NCBI GenBank assembly: GCA_946480785.1
Contig: CAMLLD010000010.1
Location: forward strand, 1 to 64,000
Length of the DNA stretch: 64,000 nucleotides
DNA from: an uncultured Blastocatellia bacterium
GTDB lineage: Bacteria; Acidobacteriota; Blastocatellia; Pyrinomonadales; Pyrinomonadaceae
Direction: 5' to 3'
Below, piece after piece: positions 34,196 through 42,312 of the stretch. The translations under genes and the position numbers were made by a program. Position 1 is the first letter of the stretch, and each line of letters starts with the position of its first letter. The notes under the pieces are model-generated. The model worked only from the letters and a program-made list of their open reading frames with translations. It ran no database searches and was not told the origin of the DNA.

Positions 34196-35440
34196 ATGCT
34201 TGAACTGATCTTCCTCTTCATCGTCATACCGCGACGTATGAGCCGGTTGGCTCGGGAGCGCAACCGGAGTGCGCTGAAGTGGAGTTTGGCCACGATGGGC
34301 GTCTGGGTGGGCGTAGAGTTCGTTGTTAGCTTCCTGCTGGTTATCTTGATCTTTTTCTCTTCAGCCGCGTTTGGTGTGCCGGAAAACCCGGAGACTGTGT
34401 CAGAGTTGGCGTATATACCGGCGCTGATCTCTGCTCTCGTGGGCGCCGAGTTCATGATCCGGCGGCTGCGCGCGCTACCGCCCGCGTCGCGCATGCTTGA
34501 TTATCGTGAAGACGTTGAGATGTTAGAGCGACAAGAACCCCGCATACTCACAGAGAACGTTATGTCTAACAAGCAGGTTGCGATGTCGAACAAGCAGGTT
34601 GTGGCGCCAGATAACACGGCGGTGCGAACCGCTTTGTGGCGGGCGCTGCACGTAGAATTCGATGCGCCGCCGCACGTGTTTGAAGACACGGTCGGCGTGC
34701 TGTTGGCGGCGCCTGATGCTGGTTGGCGCAGTCGTCCGGACATGAGTCCGTTCACACGACCTTTTCGCGCGTCTATCGTGGCTCGCGCTCGTTTCGTCGA
34801 AGACCTTGTCGCAGAAGAAGCGGCGCGTGGCGTCGAGCAGTACGTGATCCTCGGAGCGGGGCTCGACACGTTTGCTCAGCGACGCCCGGATCTAACCTCT
34901 CAGTTGCGCGTGTTCGAGATCGATCAGCCCGGGCCACAGGAATGGAAGCACCAGCGTCTCATCGAGGTCGGCTTCGGTATTCCGTCGTTTCTGCGGCTGG
35001 TGCCTGTGGATTTCGAGGGCGGTGATGCATGGTGGGACCTGCTGGTCGCGTCAGGGTTCGACGCGACGCGGCCGGCAATTGTGGCGTCGACCGGTGTGAG
35101 CATGTATTTAACGCAGGACGCGATCATGGCGACGCTGCGCCAGGTCGCAGCGCTCGCGCCGGGCTCGACGCTTGTCATGTCGTTCATGCTGCCGATCGAA
35201 ATGCTGGACGCCGAGATACGTCCCGGCGTCGAGCGAGCAGCGGAAGGCGCGCGAGCCAGCGGCACTCCTTTCATCAGCTTCTTCACGCCGGACGAAATGC
35301 TCGCACTAGCCCGCGCAGCCGGTTTTAAAGAAGTGAAGCACGTATCGGCGGCCATGCTTGCGGAGCGTTACTTCGCGCACAGGACAGATGGCCTACGTCC
35401 GCCCAACAATTCAGAAGAGTTATTGGTGGCAACTACATGA
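34196..35440 (+). CDS. Membrane-segment / SAM-dependent methyltransferase (leucine carboxyl methyltransferase family) fusion
   Basis: The 414-residue protein appears to join two genes. Residues 1-120 hold two or three hydrophobic segments (ALKWSLATMGVWVGVEFVVS, FLLVILIFFSSAAFG) and a linker. Residues 122 onward are a complete SAM-dependent methyltransferase of the Ppm1/LCMT-like family: the family start TAVRTALWRALHV, the SAM loop QYVILGAGLDTFAQR, FEIDQPGPQEWK and the acidic VPVDFEGGDAWW. The junction carries a duplicated heptapeptide, MSNKQVA-MSNKQVV, whose Met codons look like former starts (34561 and 34582). The methyl acceptor is unknown. The next gene overlaps by 4 bp. Confidence 0.85.
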   Translation: MLELIFLFIVIPRRMSRLARERNRSALKWSLATMGVWVGVEFVVSFLLVILIFFSSAAFGVPENPETVSELAYIPALISALVGAEFMIRRLRALPPASRMLDYREDVEMLERQEPRILTENVMSNKQVAMSNKQVVAPDNTAVRTALWRALHVEFDAPPHVFEDTVGVLLAAPDAGWRSRPDMSPFTRPFRASIVARARFVEDLVAEEAARGVEQYVILGAGLDTFAQRRPDLTSQLRVFEIDQPGPQEWKHQRLIEVGFGIPSFLRLVPVDFEGGDAWWDLLVASGFDATRPAIVASTGVSMYLTQDAIMATLRQVAALAPGSTLVMSFMLPIEMLDAEIRPGVERAAEGARASGTPFISFFTPDEMLALARAAGFKEVKHVSAAMLAERYFAHRTDGLRPPNNSEELLVATT

Positions 35441-35825
35441 AGCGTACTTGGACCATCATCGGCGTCGCGAATGTGCGTAACAGCTTCAACTGGTACCAGT
35501 CGCTGTTGGGTGGGCCAGAGACGTCGCCCGCGCATGATTACTTCGGGCAAATCGTTGATGCGGATGGAACGGTGTTGCTGTGCCTGCATGAGTGGGGCGC
35601 GCACGAACATCCTTCTTTAACGAGTCCCGATCACGCCACGCGGGCAACGGGCTCTTGTTGTTTTTCCGCGTCGACGATTTCGATGCCGCTTTGCAAAGAG
35701 CACGCGCGCTGGTCCCGCACTTCGAAGAAGAGCCGAACCTAAACCCCGCCACGAAGACTATGGAGTTCTCACTCCGCGATCCGGACGGCTACTACGTCAC
35801 GATTAGCGCGCTTAATCCCCCGTAG
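35437..35825 (+). pseudogene. VOC/glyoxalase-like gene broken by a single-base deletion
   Basis: Two frames together give one glyoxalase/bleomycin-resistance fold protein. The first frame runs from 35437 (RTWTIIGVANVRNSFNWYQS) to about 35640 (SPDHAT). The second continues from about 35640 (GNGLLLFFRVDDFDAALQRA ... [14 protein letters not shown]) to the stop at 35825. Adding one C near 35641 would restore ...HATPGNGLLLF..., the expected family sequence, so one base is missing. This may be true decay or an assembly error. The start overlaps the methyltransferase stop (ATGA). Confidence 0.85.
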
Positions 35826-35840
35826 CAGATCGTCACGGGC

Positions 35841-36314
35841 TCACTTGTTGTCGAAGAAGTTTCCTGCTTCGCTGTTCTTGAGCGTGTCGGCATCTTTCAA
35901 GTCAGCAATGACGATTGGTGAGGTAAGAGTTTTGTGCACGGGACACTTGTGCGCGATCTCCTGTAGACGCGCGCGCTGTGCTTCGGTGAGTGGACCAGTG
36001 AGACTTACCGCGCGCTCGATGCGATGCACGTAACCATCGCCCAAAAGCTCACACTCCGCACAGTCCTTCACATGCACCCGGTTCTGCCGCAAACGCACCG
36101 TGACTTTCTCCAGCGGCCACTGCTTACGCCGCGCGTAAAGCGTCACCGTCATCGAGATGCAACTGCCGAGCGCCGCGAGTACCAGCGTGTAAGGATCGGG
36201 ACCGGCGTCTTCACCGCCGGCGGCGATCGGCTCGTCGGTCGTTAGCACATGACCCGCGCCGTAACGCACTTCGTTGCGCAAGTTCGCTTGCGACGTAACG
36301 ATCACTTCACTCAT
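35841..36314 (-). CDS. OsmC family peroxiredoxin-like protein
   Basis: This 157-residue protein is a member of the OsmC/Ohr superfamily, which reduces organic peroxides with two cysteines. The two are visible: in [17 protein letters not shown] and in [13 protein letters not shown]. The N-terminus ([19 protein letters not shown], then TDEP) and [20 protein letters not shown] match the YhfA/OsmC branch. ATG 36314 is preceded by ACGGAG; the frame extends upstream without conservation. It is convergent with the broken VOC gene. Confidence 0.93.
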   Translation of the reverse strand: MSEVIVTSQANLRNEVRYGAGHVLTTDEPIAAGGEDAGPDPYTLVLAALGSCISMTVTLYARRKQWPLEKVTVRLRQNRVHVKDCAECELLGDGYVHRIERAVSLTGPLTEAQRARLQEIAHKCPVHKTLTSPIVIADLKDADTLKNSEAGNFFDNK

Positions 36315-36412
36315 CGTTGTGCTCCGTTTCTGACTTTGCGCGTTTAAGCGAAAAACTCTACACTCGACCGCCGTTTGGCAAAACATCAAAAATCGAATAC
36401 TAAGGCTCGCGC

Positions 36413-37573
36413 ATGAAGATTCACGAATACCAGGGAAAAGAACTGTTACGAAAATTCGGCGTGCCGGTGCCGCGTGGCATTGTCGCACGCTCGCCCGAAG
36501 AGGCGTATCAGGCCGCGAAGGAACTCGGCGGCGATGTTGTGGTTGTCAAAGCGCAGATTCACGCCGGCGGCCGCGGCAAAGGCGGCGGCGTCAAACTCGC
36601 GCGCAGTGCCGAAGAAGCGCGTGAGATCGCGGCGCAGATGCTCGGCATGAAGCTCGTCACGCACCAAACGGGGCCCGAGGGCAGAGAAGTCCGCGTGTTG
36701 TTGATCGAAGAAGGTTTGCCGATCGATAAGGAGTTCTATCTCGGTGTTGTGTTGGATCGCACGACCGGGCGGCAGGTGTTCATGGCTTCGTCAGCGGGTG
36801 GCATGGACATCGAAGAGGTTGCGGCGCACACGCCGGAAAAAATTCTGAAAGAGACGATCGATCCGGCGGTTGGTTTTCAGGCGTTTCAGGCGCGCAAACT
36901 CGCGTTTGGACTCGGTCTGCCGGGAGCGCTCGTGAATCAGGCTGTGAAGTTTATGCAGTCGCTCTACACGGCTTACGAACAGATGGATGCTTCGTTGATG
37001 GAGATCAATCCGTTTCTGTTGACGAAAGACAACCGGTTGATCGCGCTCGATGCGAAGGTCAATTTCGACGACAACGCGCTGTTTCGTCACAAAGACTTTC
37101 TCGACCTGCGCGACCTCAACGAAGAAGAGCCGCTCGAGATCGAAGCGTCGAAGTTTGATCTCAACTACATCAAGCTCGACGGCAATATCGCGTGCATGGT
37201 GAACGGCGCGGGACTCGCGATGGCGACGATGGATATCATCAAGCTCGCGGGCGGTGAGCCGGCGAATTTTCTCGACGTCGGTGGCGGCGCGTCGCAGGAA
37301 CGCGTCGAAGCTGCGTTTCGCATTCTGTTAGCGGACAAGAACGTGCGCGCGGTTTTGATCAATATCTTCGGCGGGATTGTGCGTTGTGACATGGTGGCGC
37401 GTGGTGTGGTCGAGGCGGCGCGAAACCTGGGCATTGATGTGCCCGTGGTCGTGCGGCTCGAAGGCACGAACGTCGAAGAGGGCCAGCGCGTGATTCGCGA
37501 GTCTGGTCTGAATTTCACTGTAGCCAACGGGATGAAAGACGCGGCGGAGAAAGTCGTCAGCCTCGCGGCATAA
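36413..37573 (+). CDS. sucC: Succinyl-CoA synthetase, beta subunit (ADP-forming)
   Basis: SucC pairs with SucD to make ATP from succinyl-CoA in the TCA cycle. The 386-residue protein starts [20 protein letters not shown] and shows the ATP-grasp blocks [20 protein letters not shown] and [20 protein letters not shown], and the C-terminal [16 protein letters not shown]. Length is normal. The alpha-subunit gene is not adjacent: three other genes and about 2.3 kb separate it. The usual gene order is sucC directly before sucD. Confidence 0.98.
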   Translation: MKIHEYQGKELLRKFGVPVPRGIVARSPEEAYQAAKELGGDVVVVKAQIHAGGRGKGGGVKLARSAEEAREIAAQMLGMKLVTHQTGPEGREVRVLLIEEGLPIDKEFYLGVVLDRTTGRQVFMASSAGGMDIEEVAAHTPEKILKETIDPAVGFQAFQARKLAFGLGLPGALVNQAVKFMQSLYTAYEQMDASLMEINPFLLTKDNRLIALDAKVNFDDNALFRHKDFLDLRDLNEEEPLEIEASKFDLNYIKLDGNIACMVNGAGLAMATMDIIKLAGGEPANFLDVGGGASQERVEAAFRILLADKNVRAVLINIFGGIVRCDMVARGVVEAARNLGIDVPVVVRLEGTNVEEGQRVIRESGLNFTVANGMKDAAEKVVSLAA

Positions 37574-37587
37574 TTCAAGGAGCAGCA

Positions 37588-38991
37588 TTGGCAAGCATTT
37601 CATTTTGGGGTGGCGTGGGGACCGTCACCGGTTCGAAGTACCTGCTTGAAACCGACAAAGCACGCGTGCTTGTCGACTGCGGCATGTTCCAGGGCCTCAA
37701 GGAACTGCGCGAACGGAACTGGCAGGAGCCGCCGTTCGATACGCGTTCCGTGCAAGCCGTGCTCATCACGCACGCGCACATCGATCACACCGGCTACTTG
37801 CCGCGACTTGTTAAGCAGGGCTTTCATGGTCCAATTTACTGTTCGCGCGGCACCGCGGATTTGTTGAAGATCCTTTTGCCCGACGCGGGCAGGTTACAGG
37901 AAGAAGACGCCGATTATCGCAATCGTCACAACCTGACTGAACACAAACCCGCGCTGCCGCTCTACACGGAAGAGGACGCGTTTGCTTCGCTCGAGTTGAT
38001 CCGTCCAGTCGCGAACGATGGCGACGGTATCGAAGTCGCGTCCGGCGTTCGCGCCAGTTTCAAAACAGCGGGCCACATACTCGGCTCTAGCATGGTGCTC
38101 GTCACGCTCGACGACGCGGGCGCTGACGGCAAGGGACGCCGCGTGCTCTTCTCTGGGGATCTTGGTCATTACGATCAACCGATCATTCGCGATCCGGTAC
38201 CGCCGCCGGCGTGCGACTACCTCGTGGTTGAATCAACCTACGGCGATCGACTTCACGATCCGGAAGATCCGAAAGTCGCGCTCGCGAAGATCATCAACGA
38301 CGCCGCGCAACGTAACGCGCCCGTGTTGATTCCCGCGTTCGCGGTCGGACGCACGCAGGAGATTGTTTACCTGATTCGCGAGCTCGAAGACGAGAAAGCG
38401 ATTCCGGTGTTGCCGGTGAGTGTCGACTCGCCGATGGCGGCTGCTGCGACCAACGCGTATGCGAATCGCAAAGAGGAGCACGACGAGGAATACGCGACTG
38501 TGCTGAAGGGAAATCAGCACCCGCTGCGCACGCATTCAATGGTCACCGCTTCGTCGCGCGAAGAGTCGAAACGGCTGAACGGCCAGAAGGGTGCGCGCGT
38601 GATCATCAGCGCCTCGGGAATGATGACTGGCGGCCGGGTGTTGCATCACGCGTTGCGCCTCGTACCCGACCCGGAGGCGACGATAGTTTTCGTTGGTTAC
38701 CAGGCGGCGGGCACGATTGGCCGTCGCATCCTCGACGGCGAACACGAAGTAAAGATCATGAAGCAGTGGGTGCCGGTGCGTTGCCGTGTCGCGAAGATCG
38801 GCGGCTTCTCCGCGCACGCGGATTGGAAAGAAGTTTTGCGCTGGCTGGAGGGCATGCAGGGCGCTCCGCGGCGCACCTTCCTGACCCACGGCGAACCCGA
38901 CGCGGCAAACGCCATGGCCGCGCACATCAAAGAGCGCTTCGGCTGGAACGTGGAAGTCCCGCAATACGCCGAGCGCTTTGAGTTGGTGTAG
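37588..38991 (+). CDS. Beta-CASP metallo-beta-lactamase RNA-processing exonuclease (RMMBL type)
   Basis: The 467-residue protein has the metallo-beta-lactamase signature THAHIDHTGYLPRL, the later ligands FKTAGHILGSSMVLV and FSGDLGHYDQPI, a beta-CASP block (VLIPAFAVGRTQEIVYLIRE, ISASGMMTGGRVLHH) and the C-terminal GGFSAHADW and LTHGEPDAA motifs. This is the CPSF73-like family that processes RNA. It starts with TTG at 37588, with AAGGAG eight bases upstream, 14 bp after sucC, so it is probably co-transcribed with sucC. Confidence 0.94.
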   Translation: MASISFWGGVGTVTGSKYLLETDKARVLVDCGMFQGLKELRERNWQEPPFDTRSVQAVLITHAHIDHTGYLPRLVKQGFHGPIYCSRGTADLLKILLPDAGRLQEEDADYRNRHNLTEHKPALPLYTEEDAFASLELIRPVANDGDGIEVASGVRASFKTAGHILGSSMVLVTLDDAGADGKGRRVLFSGDLGHYDQPIIRDPVPPPACDYLVVESTYGDRLHDPEDPKVALAKIINDAAQRNAPVLIPAFAVGRTQEIVYLIRELEDEKAIPVLPVSVDSPMAAAATNAYANRKEEHDEEYATVLKGNQHPLRTHSMVTASSREESKRLNGQKGARVIISASGMMTGGRVLHHALRLVPDPEATIVFVGYQAAGTIGRRILDGEHEVKIMKQWVPVRCRVAKIGGFSAHADWKEVLRWLEGMQGAPRRTFLTHGEPDAANAMAAHIKERFGWNVEVPQYAERFELV

Positions 38992-39016
38992 GTTAAACTA
39001 ATCGCGGAACATTGCG

Positions 39017-39244
39017 ATGGGATCTTCAGCCTCAGATAAACTGCGGGAGTGGGTTCGCAACTGGCAGGTTGTTGGACCGCAGTTGGATCGCTTGCGGCGC
39101 GAAAGTATTCGCAAAGCTAACACTCAAGAATCCATCAGACAGTTTGATCTGGCCTTCAAAGCCGCCATCCGCAACACACCTCATCGGCAAACATCCGGAC
39201 TCATTGAGTTCCAGCGTCTGCTGCGCAAGCTGCCACAAAAATGA
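39017..39244 (+). CDS. Small partner protein of a nucleotidyltransferase pair, 75 aa
   Basis: This 75-residue helical protein (ASDKLREWVRNWQVVGPQLD ... SGLIEFQRLLRKL) lies directly upstream of, and overlaps by 4 bp (ATGA), a nucleotidyltransferase-like gene. The arrangement is that of a two-gene toxin-antitoxin-like cassette, and I would guess this is the antitoxin-like or binding partner. I do not recognise a defined DNA-binding motif. Base composition is more AT-rich than sucC and sucD. Confidence 0.65.
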   Translation: MGSSASDKLREWVRNWQVVGPQLDRLRRESIRKANTQESIRQFDLAFKAAIRNTPHRQTSGLIEFQRLLRKLPQK

Positions 39245-39795
39245 TCGATCTGATTACCGAGGCTCGCAAGTTTCAAGACCTCTGTCAGAGTATGAGTTGG
39301 AGGTTTTGCTTCATCGGCGGCTTGGCCGTGCAGCACTGGGGAGAGCCGCGCCTTACTCGCGATGTGGACGTTAGTATTCTCACCGGCTTTGGAGTTGAGG
39401 ATGAGTTCACTTCCGCAATTCTGAAGGTTTACCGGCCAAGGTTCAGTGACGCTGCTCAGTTTGCACAACAACACCGTGTTTTATTGGTGCAAACGAGTTC
39501 TGGAGTCGATTTTGATATTTCTTTGGCTGCTTTGCCGTTCGAAGAAGAGATGATTCGCCGCAGTGTTTCGGCCGAGTACTTGCCCGGCGTAGAGTTACAG
39601 ATCTGTTCGGCAGAGGATCTCATCGTCCTCAAGTCTTTCGCTAACCGCGTGCAAGACTGGCAAGACGTCAACTCTGTTGTGGAGCGGCAAGGTAAGCAAA
39701 ACCTCGATTGGAACTACATCTTTGCGAGCGTGACACCGCTCGTGGAATTGAAAGACGAGCCACAGATCATCGAACGGTTGAAAAGTCTGCAATGA
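39241..39795 (+). CDS. Nucleotidyltransferase, AbiEii/MNT-like fold
   Basis: This 184-residue protein has the nucleotidyltransferase hallmark FIGGLAVQHWGEPRLTRDVD, with the GG and DxD motifs that hold metal-NTP. The third acidic residue is likely in TSSGVDFDISLA. The C-terminal half is helical (AEDLIVLKSFANRVQDWQDV), as in AbiEii-like and DUF6036 families. Those families include toxins that modify tRNA. It is coupled to the small gene before it. Together they form a cassette between sucC and sucD. Confidence 0.85.
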   Translation: MIDLITEARKFQDLCQSMSWRFCFIGGLAVQHWGEPRLTRDVDVSILTGFGVEDEFTSAILKVYRPRFSDAAQFAQQHRVLLVQTSSGVDFDISLAALPFEEEMIRRSVSAEYLPGVELQICSAEDLIVLKSFANRVQDWQDVNSVVERQGKQNLDWNYIFASVTPLVELKDEPQIIERLKSLQ

Positions 39796-39825
39796 GGTTT
39801 GCGCCTCGTGTCCTTGAGTCGAGTT

Positions 39826-39853
39826 TTGGTGTCCGCAGAGACATTGCTATACT
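39826..39853 (+). promoter_or_regulatory. Probable separate promoter for sucD
   Basis: TTGGTG (39826-39831) and TATACT (39848-39853) are 16 bp apart, 42 bp before the sucD start. The good -10 suggests that sucD is transcribed independently of sucC. Confidence 0.55.
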
Positions 39854-39894
39854 CACGCCTTTCGAAATAACCCGCTAATTTAAGGAGCTTTTCA

Positions 39895-40761
39895 TTGAGC
39901 GTTCTGGTTGATAAGTCTACGCGTCTCATCGTGCAGGGGATTACGGGGAAAGAGGGGACGTTTCATACGAAACAGATGGTGGAGTATGGAACGAATGTCG
40001 TCGGGGGCGTGACGCCGGGTAAGGGCGGAACTACTCACGAGGGAATTCCGGTTTTCAATGCGGTCGCCGATGCGGTTAAGGAGGCCGGTGCGAATGCGTC
40101 GGTGATCTATGTGCCGCCTTCATTCGCCGCGGATGCGATCATGGAAGCCGCCGACGCGGGCATTCCCGTTGTCGTTTGCATCACCGAAGGCATCCCCACG
40201 CTCGACATGGTGAAGGTCAAGGAATACCTGCGCGACAAACCGACGCGTCTGATTGGTCCAAACTGCCCGGGGATCATCTCGCCCGGCAAGTGCAAGATCG
40301 GCATCATGCCCGGTCACATACATCGCGAGGGCAACATCGGCGTCGTCTCGCGTTCGGGAACGCTGACTTACGAAGCGGTGGGCCAACTGACCGCGCTCGG
40401 CCTGGGTCAATCGTCGGCGATCGGCATCGGCGGCGATCCGATTGTCGGCACGACGCACGTCGATGCGTTGCGCTTGTTCCAGGACGATCCGGAAACGACA
40501 GGCATCGTGATGATCGGCGAGATCGGTGGCAGCGCTGAAGAAGACGCGGCTGCGTTTGCCAAAGAACACGTGTCGAAACCCATCGTCGCGTTCATCGCGG
40601 GACAAACAGCGCCGCCGGGACGGCGCATGGGCCACGCCGGCGCGATCATCGCGGGCGGCAAAGGCACCGCAGCCGAGAAGATGAAAGCACTGAGCGACGC
40701 CGGCATTCACGTCGTCAAGTCACCCGCTGACATCGGCAAAGCCATGAAGGACGCACTCTAA
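39895..40761 (+). CDS. sucD: Succinyl-CoA synthetase, alpha subunit
   Basis: SucD carries the phosphorylated histidine of the enzyme. The 288-residue protein has [20 protein letters not shown], the CoA-binding stretch ending [33 protein letters not shown] and the active-site His in [17 protein letters not shown]. It starts with TTG at 39895; TAAGGAGC seven bases upstream makes this start convincing. It appears to have its own promoter. It is followed after one base by a repeat half-copy and then ndk. Confidence 0.98.
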   Translation: MSVLVDKSTRLIVQGITGKEGTFHTKQMVEYGTNVVGGVTPGKGGTTHEGIPVFNAVADAVKEAGANASVIYVPPSFAADAIMEAADAGIPVVVCITEGIPTLDMVKVKEYLRDKPTRLIGPNCPGIISPGKCKIGIMPGHIHREGNIGVVSRSGTLTYEAVGQLTALGLGQSSAIGIGGDPIVGTTHVDALRLFQDDPETTGIVMIGEIGGSAEEDAAAFAKEHVSKPIVAFIAGQTAPPGRRMGHAGAIIAGGKGTAAEKMKALSDAGIHVVKSPADIGKAMKDAL

Positions 40762-40762
40762 A

Positions 40763-40780
40763 CCACAGATAAACACAGAT
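40763..40780 (+). repeat. Dispersed repeat half-copy overlapping the ndk start
   Basis: CCACAGATAAACACAGAT differs at one base from the copy at 31186. Its last two bases are the first two of the ndk start codon, and it fills the whole gap between sucD and ndk. No ribosome binding site is visible in it. Confidence 0.7.
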
Positions 40781-41195
40781 GACTAATTTAACTTTTGGGA
40801 TAGTTAAGCCTGACGCAGTCAAAGCCGGACACACGGGCTCGATCATTCAACGCATCCTTGACAGCGGTTTCAAAATCCGCGGCTTGAAACTCATTCACAT
40901 GACGCGCGCACAAGCCGAAGGCTTCTACGCCGTCCACCGCGAGCGCCCGTTCTTCAGCGGACTCACCGAATTCATGTCGAGTGGTCCATGCGTCGTGATG
41001 GCCCTCGAAAAAGAAGGCGCCGTCAAAGCGTGGCGCGACCTGATGGGCGCCACCGATCCCGACAAAGCCGACGCCGGCACACTCCGCAAAGACTTCGGCG
41101 GCTCAGTCGGTGAAAACGCCGTTCACGGTTCCGACTCAGACGAAAACGCAGCGATCGAGATCTCCTACTTCTTTAGTCGCCTCGAATTAGTCTGA
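40779..41195 (+). CDS. ndk: Nucleoside diphosphate kinase
   Basis: Ndk balances NTP pools by transferring phosphate through an active-site histidine, seen here in GENAVHGSDSDENAAIEISY. The 138-residue sequence starts LTFGIVKPDAVKAGHTGSII, also diagnostic, and the length is normal. The start codon lies at the end of a dispersed repeat and lacks a Shine-Dalgarno, so translation may depend on coupling or on a leaderless-like mechanism. It is downstream of sucD. Confidence 0.97.
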   Translation: MTNLTFGIVKPDAVKAGHTGSIIQRILDSGFKIRGLKLIHMTRAQAEGFYAVHRERPFFSGLTEFMSSGPCVVMALEKEGAVKAWRDLMGATDPDKADAGTLRKDFGGSVGENAVHGSDSDENAAIEISYFFSRLELV

Positions 41196-41212
41196 CGCGA
41201 TCGAAATCGCAG

Positions 41213-41746
41213 ATGAAGTATTGTCCGCAGTGCAATCGACAGTACACCGAGCCCTGGCTCACGTTCTGCTCGGATGACGGCACGATGCTGATCGAGGAGC
41301 TGTCGCCGCCCGTCGATCCCAACTGGAACCCAATCATCCGCGAGCCGAAAGTCGACACGCGTTCCGAACAGGAAACGCAGTGGCTGCCGCGAGAATCGCC
41401 GTTGCCCGGCGGCTGGGTCGCACCGGACGAACGCCCGCCGATGACGCCGGTATGGCAACCGCCGCCACCACCGCCGCTGCCGCGCAAACAACAGAGCCAG
41501 GGCCTGGCAGTGGGATCGATGATCACCGGCATACTCGGTTTGATCCTCGGTTGTTTCGGACCGCTACCGGGAATCGCTGCAATTATTCTCGGCTCGATGG
41601 CCCTCTCGCAGATCAAACGCTCGCCCGAGACGACCGGCGGCAAACCGCTCGCAATCATTGGCATCGTCACCGGCAGTTTGACCGTTGCTTTCTACGGCTT
41701 GCTAATCATCTGGATGATTCTGGCAGGCGCGCTTGGGAACCTTTGA
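41213..41746 (+). CDS. Zinc-ribbon protein with DUF4190-like membrane domain, 177 aa
   Basis: The N-terminus (MKYCPQCNRQY ... LTFCSDDGTML) is a degenerate zinc ribbon with CPxC and a later single Cys. A proline-rich linker (PVWQPPPPPPLPRKQQ) leads to two membrane helices (GLILGCFGPLPGIAAIILGS and GIVTGSLTVAFYGLLIIWMI) separated by a loop, as in DUF4190 proteins. Function unknown. It sits between ndk and nuoI on the same strand, with short gaps (17 and 21 bp). Confidence 0.8.
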   Translation: MKYCPQCNRQYTEPWLTFCSDDGTMLIEELSPPVDPNWNPIIREPKVDTRSEQETQWLPRESPLPGGWVAPDERPPMTPVWQPPPPPPLPRKQQSQGLAVGSMITGILGLILGCFGPLPGIAAIILGSMALSQIKRSPETTGGKPLAIIGIVTGSLTVAFYGLLIIWMILAGALGNL

Positions 41747-41767
41747 CACACCGATTACACTGAACAC

Positions 41768-42289
41768 ATGTCAATCATCTCCGACGTCATTGAATCGACA
41801 AAGGCCATCATCCAGGGCATGGGTGTGACACTCTCGTATATCCCCAAACGCAAGTGGACGGTCGAATATCCCGACGACCCTGTGACCCTGCAGCCACGCT
41901 ATCGCGGGCAGCATTTGCTGCACGTTGACGAACTCGGCCGCGAAAAGTGCGTCGCGTGCTATTTGTGCGCCGCCGCCTGTCCTTCGGAGTGCATTTATAT
42001 CGTGGCTGCCGACGATCCGCGTCCGCCCGCAGAGCGCACCGGAGTCGACGAACGTTACGCTGCCGTTTACAACATCGATTACGGGCGCTGCATTTTTTGC
42101 GGTTACTGCGTCGAGGCTTGTCCGAAAGACGCGATCACCCACGGCTACAATTTCGAGCTCTCGGTTTACAGTCGCGCGGATCTCCTCAAGACCAAAGACG
42201 ATCTGCTGATCACCAAGCAATTACAGTCGAAGAACTACCGCGTCGCACTCTCGCATGAAGATGTGGATTCTGAATACAAAGAAGTCTGA
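41768..42289 (+). CDS. nuoI: NADH-quinone oxidoreductase subunit I (stand-alone)
   Basis: NuoI carries two 4Fe-4S clusters of complex I. Both ferredoxin motifs are intact: CVACYLCAAACPSECIYI and CIFCGYCVEACPKDAI. The 173-residue length and the start (VIESTKAIIQGMGVTLSYIP) are typical. No other nuo gene is nearby, so it is encoded away from the main operon. The start, in CTGAACACATG, has no clear ribosome binding site and resembles the tail of the dispersed repeat near ndk. Confidence 0.96.
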   Translation: MSIISDVIESTKAIIQGMGVTLSYIPKRKWTVEYPDDPVTLQPRYRGQHLLHVDELGREKCVACYLCAAACPSECIYIVAADDPRPPAERTGVDERYAAVYNIDYGRCIFCGYCVEACPKDAITHGYNFELSVYSRADLLKTKDDLLITKQLQSKNYRVALSHEDVDSEYKEV

Positions 42290-42312
42290 TCCACGTCCGG
42301 TTAATCCGCGGC

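Noticed and set aside
31332..35825. Integrated element with att sites at the tRNA-Pro gene
   Set aside because: I saw no second copy of the tRNA 3' end and no integrase in the stretch; kept only as a compositional observation.
35819..35839. Short hairpin CCCGT/ACGGG between the VOC pseudogene and OsmC gene as terminator
   Set aside because: Only five base pairs with no T-run; too weak to call.
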